A DNA stretch of 64,000 nt, from positions 1 through 64,000 of the forward strand of contig CAMIYM010000003.1 of NCBI GenBank assembly GCA_946403085.1, in the 5' to 3' direction. The translations under genes were made by a program, and so were the position numbers. Source of the stretch: an uncultured Clostridia bacterium. GTDB lineage: Bacteria; Bacillota; Clostridia; Saccharofermentanales; Saccharofermentanaceae. Each line of letters starts with the position of its first letter. Position 1 is the first letter of the stretch. Below are positions 7,031-15,301 of this stretch, piece by piece. Under the pieces are notes generated by a model that searched no databases, was not told the DNA's origin, and saw nothing but the letters and a program-made list of their open reading frames with translations.

Positions 7031-7801
7031 ATGTCTAAAACTTTCAAGGATCATCTTATCATCACTTTTCCGATCATGTTTGTCTGCTGGGGCCTGTGCA
7101 TTATCCTTGGCTTAAACGGCATCACTAAATCGGATCACATATGGATAAACATCCCCTATGCTCTTGGAGCATTTTCCACCACTATAGCCTCTTATATCGC
7201 CTTGAAAAAGAACGGCGAGATAAAGGGGTTCAAAGAATGGCTGAAAAATGTGTTCGATTTCAAGCAGAGTGCATGGTCTTATATAGCAGTGATCATTCTT
7301 GTCGCACTCAACACCTTAGTGTTGTGCTTAGCAGGCGGGTGTGAAAACAAAGCTCCCCTGTATATGATCATCCTTATGCTCCCCATTATGCTTGTCGGAG
7401 GCGGACTTGAAGAGGCAGGCTGGCGGTATATAACATTCCCTGAGCTGGATAAGAAATTCGGCTTTGTACCTGCGGCAGTGATAATGGGACTGATATGGGC
7501 ATTCTGGCACCTGCCGCTGTTTTTTATCCCGGATGTAAATCAGTACGGACAGAATTTCCTTGCGTTTATTTTCGGCTGCATCAGCCTTAGTTTTATACTG
7601 GGTGCGATAAGAAAGGTAACAGGCAGCGTTTGGCTGTGCGTGATGACGCATATGCTTACCAATGCTGTTCCCGAGTCGATCGGATATGATTTCTACGGTG
7701 TAAAAGCACAGCTCATCACAATGATCATTATGGCAACAATAACTACCGTATGGGTCAAATTATATGAAAAAAAGAGTACCAAGGCTGTTTTTGAATGCTG
7801 A
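7031..7801 (+). CDS. CPBP-family intramembrane metalloprotease
   Basis: This 256-residue membrane protein has all three CPBP motifs: GGLEEAGWRY (EExxxR), IWAFWHLPLFF (FxxxH region) and MTHMLTNA (HxxxN). It is expected to be a membrane-embedded glutamate- or metal-dependent protease. The start has a strong site, AAAGGAG (7018-7024). It lies 116 bases after the divergent CPBP gene, a gap that could hold its own weak promoter (TTGAAA at 6945-6950, TATATC at 6970-6975). The two CPBP proteins may work as a catalytic and a non-catalytic pair under TetR control. The substrate is unknown; no bacteriocin precursor is visible nearby. Confidence 0.88.
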   Translation: MSKTFKDHLIITFPIMFVCWGLCIILGLNGITKSDHIWINIPYALGAFSTTIASYIALKKNGEIKGFKEWLKNVFDFKQSAWSYIAVIILVALNTLVLCLAGGCENKAPLYMIILMLPIMLVGGGLEEAGWRYITFPELDKKFGFVPAAVIMGLIWAFWHLPLFFIPDVNQYGQNFLAFIFGCISLSFILGAIRKVTGSVWLCVMTHMLTNAVPESIGYDFYGVKAQLITMIIMATITTVWVKLYEKKSTKAVFEC

Positions 7802-7996
7802 GAAAAAACTTTTGTTGGTAGAAACGGTAGTGTAAAAGTTTTAGCAGTTTTTAAGGTGTAAAATTATACACGTGATAACATGAGAATTCTTTGAAATCAG
7901 AAAGAATAATCAGGAATTAAACATACTAATCAGGATCAACATTTGTTGCAGTGCTATGAAGCGTTCTGTGTTCTTTTAGATATCCGAGATGCTTTA
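7802..7996. other. gap with short repeats, no gene seen
   Basis: The gap after the CPBP protease up to the terminator at 7997 holds no credible gene. An AT-rich hairpin AAAACTTTT (7805-7813)/AAAAGTTTT (7834-7842) follows the stop codon, and AATCAGGA occurs twice near 7908-7938. It may be decayed sequence from the exporter whose remnant lies at 8066. Confidence 0.4.
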
Positions 7997-8028
7997 GGGG
8001 CCGTCGCACTGAATTTTGCGACAGCCCC
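7997..8028 (+). terminator. intrinsic terminator of the GGGGCTGTC...GACAGCCCC type
   Basis: GGGGCCGTCGC (7997-8007) pairs, with one mismatch, with GCGACAGCCCC (8018-8028) and is followed by TGTTTTTC. It ends the CPBP operon on the plus strand. It belongs to a hairpin family that recurs at 13719 and 62753. Confidence 0.75.
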
Positions 8029-8065
8029 TGTTTTTCTGCTTATACTATTTATATGTTTGGTCTGA

Positions 8066-8497
8066 TCAGATCTTCCAGTTTGCAGCTTCCTCTATCGAAC
8101 TCGAGACGACTCTTAGCACCGTAATGCCTGCTCCGGTCTGTTCGATATCGGCGAAGACCTGGAAAGAGATTATTATCATCATCAGGGCATATGTGATGGT
8201 CACGGTTCCTGAGATGAACATCGCCACACCAAGCAGCATTAACAGTGCTTTAAAAACGCCTAATACCGTTCCCTGGATCCTGGCATACGGGATAAAGAGT
8301 TTCTCCATTGCCATGTTGCTGTCGCGATTATCATCGATTGCTTTCTTTAAAGCTTCATCTCCCTTTCCTGTCAGATTGAATGATTTGATAACGCTCATTC
8401 CCTGAAGACTTTCAAGGACCTTTGATACGAGCTTCGCCTGATTCTTCTGTCTTACCGGAGGCTTTGATCTGCTCTTCTTTCCGGATGAGCAGAAAAT
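8066..8497 (-). pseudogene. ABC exporter transmembrane-domain remnant
   Basis: The open frame from 8497 to the stop at 8066 has no proper start and encodes an internal piece of an ABC exporter membrane domain: VRQKNQAKLVSKVLESLQG, then MSVIKSFNLTG, and two hydrophobic helices (VFKALLMLLGVAMFISGTVT, then YALMMIIISFQVFA). A full exporter would have about 170 more residues before it and a nucleotide-binding domain of about 230 residues after it. Here the frame stops at SIEEAANWKI, where the ATPase domain should follow. The fragment abuts the histidine kinase stop codon with 7 bases between, so a deletion probably joined them. Not expected to function. Confidence 0.75.
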
Positions 8498-8504
8498 CTA
8501 TTAA

Positions 8505-9752
8505 TTACACTTTCTTTATTATGATCTCAGCTGTAAAGCCGCCGCCTTCGCGATTCTTCAGTTCAAGACCGCCACCCATCTTTTCCATGAATCTGGAAGC
8601 AAGATAAAGTCCCAAGCCGCTTCCGTCTTTGCCTGAACTTGAGGCTTCTGATCCACGGAAAAACTTGGCGGTAAGCATGGCGAGTTCTTTTTCGGGTACA
8701 CCGGGACCTCTGTCTGAGAGGATCATGCGGATATTATCCGGTTCAGTCTTATATGAAACTTCCAAAGCGGTTCCGGCGTATTTGAATGAATTGCCGGCGA
8801 TGTTGTCTATGACCTGCTCAAGCCTAAGCTTATCAACAAGGATAAGACATTCGGGAACAGGTGAAGTTTGTTCAACTGTGCCGTAGAATCTGAGGTCTTT
8901 TATCATGTCTTCAATGATAAGAGAACTTTCCTCACGGGGTGTGACTTTAAGTTCGTCAAGGTCATCGAGAGCTGCACGAAACATATTATCCACGAGGTGT
9001 TCGACTGACTGGGCCTTGGACTTGATAACAGACACTTTTTCCTGAACATCCGGATCTTTGTACTTGATCTCCATGACTTCGCATGTGGCCTTGATCGTTG
9101 CTACAGGCGTCTTTATATCGTGGGAGAGCTCTGCTACGAGCTCCTGCTTGCTCCTGTTAGCGGCAGCTTCGCGTTCTGAAGACTGTTTCAGTTCTTCCCT
9201 CATGCGGTCAAAGGATTCCGTGAACGCGCCGAAATAGTTGTGTTTATCCATGTTAAGGGGTGCGTCGAGATTACCCTTTGATACATTGGCAGCAAAAGAA
9301 GAAAGCTTGTTGAATGGTCTGATATAGAAATACCAGATGATGACAAGAAGGATCATGCCTGCCGCATAGATTAATGCAAGCATCGTTATGAGCTGGCTTT
9401 GCGAATTTCTAACCAGGGCTTCATGTTCATCAGTTCTCGCATTAAATGCGATCTTGCCCTTGATCACGCCGTCTTCCATGTAATCGAAAACCGACATGTC
9501 TTCCTTGATGAAGTAGCTGTTTACTGATTCATAATTATCATCTGAGAGGAGGACTATATCGCAGGAGTATTCCTTCTCGAGCGCATCGATGTCGGTGCCT
9601 GAAGAGAGCTTGCCGGAGATCTCATCGCACTTTGTGTTGAGGTCTAACATGTTGATCTTGTAGGCGGTCTTCTTGCCGATGCTGTTCCACAGAAACAGGC
9701 CGCATCCGAGGATAAGGACGGTGTAGATGATGGCGATTATCCGGATCTTCAT
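8505..9752 (-). CDS. sensor histidine kinase
   Basis: A membrane sensor of 415 residues. Two membrane helices (about 1-22 and 122-144) flank an extracellular domain of about 100 residues, followed by HAMP-like sequence (YIRPFNKLSSFAANVSKGNL). The H-box is AELSHDIKTPVATIKA with phospho-acceptor His211; the N-box is DNIAGNSFKYA; the G boxes are DRGPGVP and GSGLGLYLA. It phosphorylates the response regulator encoded just upstream, whose stop overlaps this start by one base (ATGA). The divergent ABC ATPase/permease is the likely target operon. The large sensor domain differs from intramembrane-sensing BceS kinases, so an antibiotic-detoxification role is only a possibility. Confidence 0.93.
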   Translation of the reverse strand: MKIRIIAIIYTVLILGCGLFLWNSIGKKTAYKINMLDLNTKCDEISGKLSSGTDIDALEKEYSCDIVLLSDDNYESVNSYFIKEDMSVFDYMEDGVIKGKIAFNARTDEHEALVRNSQSQLITMLALIYAAGMILLVIIWYFYIRPFNKLSSFAANVSKGNLDAPLNMDKHNYFGAFTESFDRMREELKQSSEREAAANRSKQELVAELSHDIKTPVATIKATCEVMEIKYKDPDVQEKVSVIKSKAQSVEHLVDNMFRAALDDLDELKVTPREESSLIIEDMIKDLRFYGTVEQTSPVPECLILVDKLRLEQVIDNIAGNSFKYAGTALEVSYKTEPDNIRMILSDRGPGVPEKELAMLTAKFFRGSEASSSGKDGSGLGLYLASRFMEKMGGGLELKNREGGGFTAEIIIKKV

Positions 9753-10438
9753 CAGTTAGTCTCCAGAATATATCCTGTGCCCCAGATGGTCTTGATGAAC
9801 CTGGGCTCGTTAGGGTCTTCCTCGATCTTTTCTCTAAGGCGCCTGATATGAACATTCAGTGTGCTGTCCGAGTAGAATGAGTCTCCCCAGACTTCGTCGA
9901 AAAGCTTTTCCTTCGTGACTATCGTGTTCCTGTGCTCATAAAGGCAGGACAGAAGCGCGAATTCCTTGGATTTCAGATTCACAACGTGGCCTTCGACCGT
10001 GCAGCTCATGGTGGCAGGATCGACAGTGAAGTTCTCTGTGGGAGCTTCCTTGGTGCCGCTTAACTGCTTTACGGCTTCAAGCCTTTTGAGCTGGACCTTA
10101 ACCTTGGCCAGGAGAACACTTAATGTATAAGGCTTCTTTATATAATCGTCGCCGCCTATATTAAGCGCCACGAGGACGTCGTCATCGCTCTGGCGGGCGG
10201 AGATGAAGAGGATGGGCGTGTCGTACTTCTCGCGCAATGTCTTGCAGAGGGCAAAGCCGCTCTCGTTGCCTAAGTTGATGTCGAGAAGGAAGATGTCTGC
10301 CGTGTTATTTTCGAGAAATGACAGGCATTCTTCGGAGGTTGATGCGATGGCACATGTTACTCCGAACATCTCAAAATATTCCTGCGTCATGCGGGAAAGA
10401 TCTTGTTCGTCGTCGATTATTAAACAGTTATAATTCAT
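9752..10438 (-). CDS. OmpR/PhoB-family response regulator
   Basis: A 228-residue transcription factor with a receiver domain: acidic pocket D9-D10, phospho-acceptor D53 in FLLDINLG, and K102 in YIKKPYT. The C-terminal winged helix includes SKEFALLSCLYEHRNTIVTK and ends IKTIWGTGYILETN. The start at 10438 gives the classic N-terminus MNYNCLIIDDEQDL. A longer open frame to 10672 would add residues with no family counterpart and cross the divergent promoter region. It forms an operon with the kinase (1-base overlap) and probably controls the divergently transcribed ABC exporter at 10604. Confidence 0.93.
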   Translation of the reverse strand: MNYNCLIIDDEQDLSRMTQEYFEMFGVTCAIASTSEECLSFLENNTADIFLLDINLGNESGFALCKTLREKYDTPILFISARQSDDDVLVALNIGGDDYIKKPYTLSVLLAKVKVQLKRLEAVKQLSGTKEAPTENFTVDPATMSCTVEGHVVNLKSKEFALLSCLYEHRNTIVTKEKLFDEVWGDSFYSDSTLNVHIRRLREKIEEDPNEPRFIKTIWGTGYILETN

Positions 10439-10603
10439 ATTTCGAAGTATAGCACAAGATGAGGGCAGGGAACGGGGGAGCCATCTCATGTAAGAAACAG
10501 TTAAGAATTGAGCAAGGCTTGCGTAAAGTATTCCTTCTGCAGGAGTCGTACAATCGGCAATGTAAGAATTCTGACAAAAACGATTTGGAAAGGGAAAAAC
10601 AAA
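10439..10603. promoter_or_regulatory. divergent control region between response regulator and ABC operon
   Basis: A 165-bp gap between divergent operons. GTAAGAA occurs at about 10490 and again near 10562, and TTAAGAATT lies between them, which fits the direct-repeat half-sites used by OmpR-family regulators. A possible -10 for the ABC operon is TACAAT at 10549-10554, without a good -35 as expected for an activated promoter. Assignment is tentative. Confidence 0.35.
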
Positions 10604-11362
10604 ATGACAACAACAGTACTTAAAGCTACAGACCTCTGCAAGACATTCTCCAATGAGAGCGTTCAGCAGCACGTTTTAAAGAATCTTAACCTTGAGATCA
10701 GAAAAGGCGACTTCACGGTAATCATGGGAGACTCCGGCGCAGGCAAGAGCACACTCCTTTATTCGCTCTCCGGAATGGACCGTCCGAGTCTCGGCGCAGT
10801 CCTCTTTGGAAACGAGGACATCTCAAACTACAGCAACGACAAGCTCGCACTCTTCAGAAGAAAGCACTGCGGATTCGTTTTCCAGCAGAACTACCTTAAC
10901 GATACCATGAGCGTTTTGGATAACATCATCGTTTCAGGTCTCCTCAAGAGCCGTGACAGAAAGGCGATCGCTTCCCGCGCTAAGGAACTCTTAAAGCAGG
11001 TTGGACTTGACGAGAATTGCTATAACAAGTTCCCGAACCAGTTATCAGGCGGTGAGAAGCAGAGAGTCGCACTCGTAAGGTCGGTTATCAACGAGCCTGA
11101 GATCCTCTTTGCAGACGAGCCCACAGGCGCACTTAATTCACAGAACACAGCGGCAGTATTGGATATCCTCACCGAAATGAACAGAAGAGGACAGAGCATC
11201 GTAATGGTTACACACACAGTCGCAGCGGCCGAGAGGGGCAACCGCATCCTCTACTTAAGAGACGGTGTCATCTGCGACGAGATCACGCTCTCACCTTACG
11301 AAGGCCAGAACCAGGAACGCCATAAGCAGCTCCGCGCATTCCTCGCAGATATGGGGTGGTAA
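10604..11362 (+). CDS. ABC transporter ATP-binding protein (MacB/BceA type)
   Basis: A cytoplasmic ATPase of 252 residues that energises the FtsX-type permease encoded next. Walker A is GDSGAGKST, the Q-loop FVFQQNYL, the signature LSGGEKQR, Walker B ILFADEPTGAL and the switch histidine is in VTHT. I start at ATG 10604 (MTTTVLKATDLCKTF) with GGAAAGGG upstream; a longer frame to 10508 lies in the promoter. Two bases separate its stop from the permease start. Pairing with one large FtsX protein and an adjacent two-component system resembles peptide-antibiotic or lipoprotein-handling exporters. Confidence 0.93.
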   Translation: MTTTVLKATDLCKTFSNESVQQHVLKNLNLEIRKGDFTVIMGDSGAGKSTLLYSLSGMDRPSLGAVLFGNEDISNYSNDKLALFRRKHCGFVFQQNYLNDTMSVLDNIIVSGLLKSRDRKAIASRAKELLKQVGLDENCYNKFPNQLSGGEKQRVALVRSVINEPEILFADEPTGALNSQNTAAVLDILTEMNRRGQSIVMVTHTVAAAERGNRILYLRDGVICDEITLSPYEGQNQERHKQLRAFLADMGW

Positions 11363-11364
11363 AC

Positions 11365-13704
11365 ATGAATTCATTATTCTTCATTGCAAAAAACAATATA
11401 AAGAAGCACAAGGGGGAGGTAGCGATCCTTTTCACGCTGATCTTTATCTCGGCACTGCTCCTTTTCTCAAGCCTCTCACTCATGATGTCAGCAACAAACA
11501 CGATCAATGAGTGTGATGAGAAATATCATGTGGCAGATCTTATGGCCTTTGGTCCCGGCATCACACTTGAGGATATGGAAGAAGATTTAAAAGACGTTGA
11601 AGGAATCGAAAGAGCTGAATTCGTGCCCATGATCGCCACAAATTCAGATTATTACTACAAAGACATGACTGAAGCTGATTCTTTGTCGTATCAATTCTAT
11701 TTTTTCGACGCATCACATCCGACATATCTCAACGCTTTCCCTGAAGAGTTTAAGGACTTAAAGGATGACGAGATCGTTCTGCCCTATTACATGTCTTATA
11801 CGGTTAATGCCGGAGACAGCTTTAATGTAAAGCTTGCAGATAAGACTTATGCTTTCAAGGTCAGGGGATTTGTCGAGAATCTTTATTTCGCGACATCAAT
11901 GAACATAACCGGTTATTATTCTCTCGTAAACCACAAGGTTTTCGATGAGATGGAAGCAAAGCTTGATCCTACGAATTCCTTTGCAGTTGCGTTGTTCAAG
12001 ACCAAGGAAGGCACTGATCTTCACGAATTCGATCTGAAGGTCCAGAAAGCTTTCCCGGGCGATGCCCAGATCGATAGCGTCGACCGTGACACGATGAATA
12101 TTGCGACAACAGGCATGACAAATATCGCTACTTCGATCGTTCTTATCTTCACGATAATGCTGATCGTAATGGCTGTGATCATCATGCACTTCTCGATCAA
12201 GAATTTTATCGAGCTCAACGTACAGAATATCGGATTGCTCCAGGCTACCGGCTACACGGCAAAGGAACTCCGCTTTGCATGCGTCATGGAACAGCTGATC
12301 ATAGGCATGATCGCTACAGTTATGGCTATTGCAGCAGGCATTTTCTTAAGCAAGCCTTTGAGCAGCCTCTCAGGCATGATGATGGGTCTTTCAGGATTCT
12401 CCGGAATCTCAATTCCCGCGCTCATCGCAACTCTTATCGGAATCCCGGTCATGGTCTTCATCGGTTCAATGATCGCTACGACATCTTATAAGAAACTCAC
12501 TGTTCTCGAAGCTTTGAGAAGCGGCATAACAGCACATAACTTCAAGAAGAATCACTTTCCTCTTGAGACAAGCTGCCTCCCGTTAAATCTCGCAATGGCC
12601 GGAAAGAATATTTTCGGATCACACAAGAAGAGCATATTCATTACAGTCATCGTTGCAGGACTTGCGTTCTCGACATGTCTTGGCTTCACACTTTTCCAGA
12701 ACTGGGCACTCGACCAGTCAGCTCTTCTTAAGCTCGTCGGATTTGAATCTTCAGACCTTCAGGCTCATGCACCGGGCGACAATGAGTTCGTAAAGGACAT
12801 GCGCAATAATCCTGAGGTTGAGAGCATCAATACCTGGACAACATTAACAACAATGGAAGTTACTTATCGTAATAATTCAACTTCACTCGGAATCGATGTT
12901 TACGGAGATGTTAATAAGCTCAGAAATGAATACGTCATCGAAGGTCATCTGCCTCAGAATGAGAACGAGATCGTCCTTACTGTAGTCGAAGCTGACATCA
13001 TCGGTGTGTCACTGGGAGATAAGGTCAATGTTAAGTCCATGGTAGATGACGGCACGGTAGCCTATACAGTCAGCGGCATCGACCAGAAGATCAACAACAT
13101 GGGCAAGAAAGCGGTCATGACCGAAGAAGGTGCAAAGCGCCTGAATCCTGACTATGAATTCCAGGATGTGATCATCTTCCTTAAAGATTCATCTAAGTGC
13201 AAGGATCTGAAAAAACAGTGGGAAAAGGATTATCCTGACATCCAGTTCACACTCGTTGAGGACCTCATCGGATCAACGATCGAGACAATGAAGTCAGCAA
13301 TGGAAGCAATCTGCGTTATCTTTATCATCGCAACATGCTTCGTTGTAATCCTTACACAGCTCCTTCTTACCAGAGCGCAGGTCATCCGCGAGAGAACCGA
13401 TCTCGGTGTATCGAAGGCCCTCGGTTACACATCAGGCGAACTCATGAGAAGAACCCTTATGACAAACATGCCGACTATTGTACTCGGCATCGTACTGGGA
13501 ATCGTGATGCACTATCTGTTCTCTAACCAGCTGATCCTCCTGGGACTTTCATCCTTCGGCATCAGACAGAACAGCTTCAACACATCTCCTGTCTGGATCT
13601 TGGTAACCGCAGCGATCATCCTTGTCTGCGCAGTTGTTACAGCATTCTTCAGCGGCATGGGAATCACAAAGCTCGAGCCTGTAAAGATACTAAAAGAGGA
13701 ATAA
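11365..13704 (+). CDS. FtsX-family ABC transporter permease
   Basis: A membrane protein of 779 residues with two FtsX modules. Helix 1 (about 18-40) is followed by an extracellular domain of about 200 residues and three helices (about 255-385). A second set follows: a helix near 420-440, another large extracellular domain and three C-terminal helices (about 640-770), ending PVKILKEE. The start is ATG 11365, with GGGGTGG overlapping the ATPase 3' end; a GTG at 11356 is an alternative. This layout fits mechanotransmission-type or peptide exporters in which two FtsX halves are fused. A terminator follows at 13719. Substrate unknown. Confidence 0.9.
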   Translation: MNSLFFIAKNNIKKHKGEVAILFTLIFISALLLFSSLSLMMSATNTINECDEKYHVADLMAFGPGITLEDMEEDLKDVEGIERAEFVPMIATNSDYYYKDMTEADSLSYQFYFFDASHPTYLNAFPEEFKDLKDDEIVLPYYMSYTVNAGDSFNVKLADKTYAFKVRGFVENLYFATSMNITGYYSLVNHKVFDEMEAKLDPTNSFAVALFKTKEGTDLHEFDLKVQKAFPGDAQIDSVDRDTMNIATTGMTNIATSIVLIFTIMLIVMAVIIMHFSIKNFIELNVQNIGLLQATGYTAKELRFACVMEQLIIGMIATVMAIAAGIFLSKPLSSLSGMMMGLSGFSGISIPALIATLIGIPVMVFIGSMIATTSYKKLTVLEALRSGITAHNFKKNHFPLETSCLPLNLAMAGKNIFGSHKKSIFITVIVAGLAFSTCLGFTLFQNWALDQSALLKLVGFESSDLQAHAPGDNEFVKDMRNNPEVESINTWTTLTTMEVTYRNNSTSLGIDVYGDVNKLRNEYVIEGHLPQNENEIVLTVVEADIIGVSLGDKVNVKSMVDDGTVAYTVSGIDQKINNMGKKAVMTEEGAKRLNPDYEFQDVIIFLKDSSKCKDLKKQWEKDYPDIQFTLVEDLIGSTIETMKSAMEAICVIFIIATCFVVILTQLLLTRAQVIRERTDLGVSKALGYTSGELMRRTLMTNMPTIVLGIVLGIVMHYLFSNQLILLGLSSFGIRQNSFNTSPVWILVTAAIILVCAVVTAFFSGMGITKLEPVKILKEE

Positions 13705-13718
13705 GGAAATGTCTAAGG

Positions 13719-13742
13719 GGCTGTCTCATACGTGAGACAGCC
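13719..13742 (+). terminator. intrinsic terminator of the ABC exporter operon
   Basis: GGCTGTCTCA (13719-13728) pairs perfectly with TGAGACAGCC (13733-13742) around a TACG loop and is followed by TCTTTTATTA. It belongs to the same hairpin family as those at 7997 and 62753. Confidence 0.85.
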
Positions 13743-13847
13743 TCTTTTATTATGAGTAAAATGTGATGCAACATTTTTCGATCGCTGATTGTATGTATGG
13801 TATCAGGTTCTTGAATGAAAACTATATAACAATGGAGATCAAAGACT

Positions 13848-14510
13848 ATGAAGAATAATAGAAGAATAATTCTAACGAAGGCTGCAGCAATAGTATCTGT
13901 TATAGCTCTTACGGCAGGTGCTTTTACGGCATGTACAAAGAGCAGCGAAAGAAAGTACAAAACTCACAGGAAAACCACTGTAACAACTGCCGGGACTACT
14001 GATGGAACTCCTGACGGGACAACAGACGGTACGATAGAAGCCGGAAAAGCCAGTGAAGGTTGGAATATCTGGGAGAGGAACGAAAAGGGAGTTGAATTCC
14101 TTCAAATATCGAATTCAGGCATTCACGGAAGACACACCGCGATGGACTATCTTTTGTTCAGAGTATATAACTCCGAAAAAGATGCTAAGAAAGCATATGA
14201 GGACTTGTATAAGGAATTTAAGAAATTCGATAAGGGGAGAACCTGGGATGAAGGAAAGAACTGGTTCATATCTGAAGAGCCCGGTGTGTGCGATGCCTCG
14301 ATAACATCTATGCTTTATCTTGAGGGCAATGTGATAATTTGGGCAGAAATTGATATACGAGGCTGCGGAGAGACATGTGAAACTTTTGAGACTCAGGAAA
14401 CTACTGAGACAACGGTAAAAGTATTTGACAGGAGTACTCTTAAAGATTACATCCTGAATAATGTTCCGGAGATCATCAGGTTTGTTAATGAGGTTATTCT
14501 CGAAAAATAA
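13848..14510 (+). CDS. predicted lipoprotein with Thr-rich linker
   Basis: A 220-residue exported lipoprotein of unknown function. A basic start and hydrophobic core (MKNNRRIILTKAAAIVSVIA) lead to a lipobox AFTAC, with cysteine at about residue 29, followed by a flexible Thr/Gly/Asp linker with TTDGT-type repeats. The globular part (about 65-220) has no motif I recognise; it includes DAKKAYEDLYKEFKKFDKGR and a Cys pair in RGCGETCETF. Its stop is 6 bases from the convergent TetR gene. The linker and anchor suggest display on the outer face of the membrane. Confidence 0.75.
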   Translation: MKNNRRIILTKAAAIVSVIALTAGAFTACTKSSERKYKTHRKTTVTTAGTTDGTPDGTTDGTIEAGKASEGWNIWERNEKGVEFLQISNSGIHGRHTAMDYLLFRVYNSEKDAKKAYEDLYKEFKKFDKGRTWDEGKNWFISEEPGVCDASITSMLYLEGNVIIWAEIDIRGCGETCETFETQETTETTVKVFDRSTLKDYILNNVPEIIRFVNEVILEK

Positions 14511-14516
14511 CTGCTT

Positions 14517-15095
14517 TTAGTTACTCTTGTTCTGTTTTATATCGTATTTTGTGAGCCATACATAGTGCATGCAGAGTTCAGCCATTTCGGCTTCGCTCTC
14601 TTTCATGCCGCGCTCGAACCAGTCGCGGGCGGTAGCGTGAACTGCTGCCATGGAGCCGACGATACAGTAATGAAGTTCAGGACTGCACGTGTTCAGCTGG
14701 CTTTCAATATATGAAGGTATCTTTGCGAAAATGGTTATGAACAGATCGGCCTTCTGAAGCAAGGTAACAACAGCTGTGTTTTCTTTGACTACAGCGAAGA
14801 AATCAATAAACCATTTCTTGGGATTTTTGATGTAGATCGGATCTTTCATCTTTTCGATAAGAGTCGTTCCGATTGATCGCTCTAATTCCAAAACTATATC
14901 TTCTTTTGTCTTGTAATTGCGGTAGAAAGACTGTCTTGATACACCTGCGCGTCTTACAAGTTCTGATATGGATATCTCCTTGAATTCTTTTGTTTTCAGC
15001 AGTTCTAACAAAGCGGTGCAGATCGATTCGCGTGTAATCCTGTTTGCTTCATTATTTGAGAGGTGACGCTGATTGTTTGAAGTATCCTGTGACAT
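14517..15095 (-). CDS. TetR/AcrR-family transcriptional regulator
   Basis: A 192-residue repressor with an N-terminal helix-turn-helix (ELVRRAGVSRQSFYRNYKTK) and a divergent C-terminal ligand domain whose tail includes TARDWFERGMKESEAEM. The overall layout (a YRN-type recognition helix and a 185-195 residue length) fits the TetR subgroup found beside lipid-kinase genes in Clostridia; that subgroup placement is inference. It is divergent from the lipid kinase gene at 15302, and the gap holds four TGTTACA/TGTAACA half-sites, so autoregulation and control of the kinase are likely. Confidence 0.88.
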   Translation of the reverse strand: MSQDTSNNQRHLSNNEANRITRESICTALLELLKTKEFKEISISELVRRAGVSRQSFYRNYKTKEDIVLELERSIGTTLIEKMKDPIYIKNPKKWFIDFFAVVKENTAVVTLLQKADLFITIFAKIPSYIESQLNTCSPELHYCIVGSMAAVHATARDWFERGMKESEAEMAELCMHYVWLTKYDIKQNKSN

Positions 15096-15123
15096 GTTAA
15101 ATTGCTCCCCATGACTTAAGCGG

Positions 15124-15219
15124 TGTTACAAATAGTGCGGAGACTGTAACAATTATTTATGCGTGAATTGACTTGGATAAATGCCGATGTTACAGTCAAA
15201 TAATCATCTTGATGTTACA
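15124..15219. promoter_or_regulatory. cluster of TGTTACA half-sites (putative TetR operators)
   Basis: TGTTACA at 15124-15130 faces TGTAACA at 15145-15151 as an inverted pair with 14 bases between. Two more copies, in direct orientation, lie at 15188-15194 and 15213-15219. A -35-like TTGACT sits at 15168-15173, with the third site over the matching -10 position. The clustering between a TetR gene and its divergent neighbour argues for operator function. Confidence 0.5.
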
Positions 15220-15301
15220 AGTGTGACACCAGCTTTGTCAATAAGCTGTTTGCCGGTGATCTCAGATGCAGTACGAATGAATTCAGTCCAGGATGGATCC
15301 T

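Noticed and set aside
6921..7115. Small plus-strand frame before the second CPBP gene
   Set aside because: No family pattern, and it overlaps the well-supported CPBP start and its ribosome site.
10439..10672. N-terminal extension of the response regulator
   Set aside because: The added residues have no family counterpart and cross the divergent promoter; MNYNCLIIDDEQ at 10438 is the canonical start.
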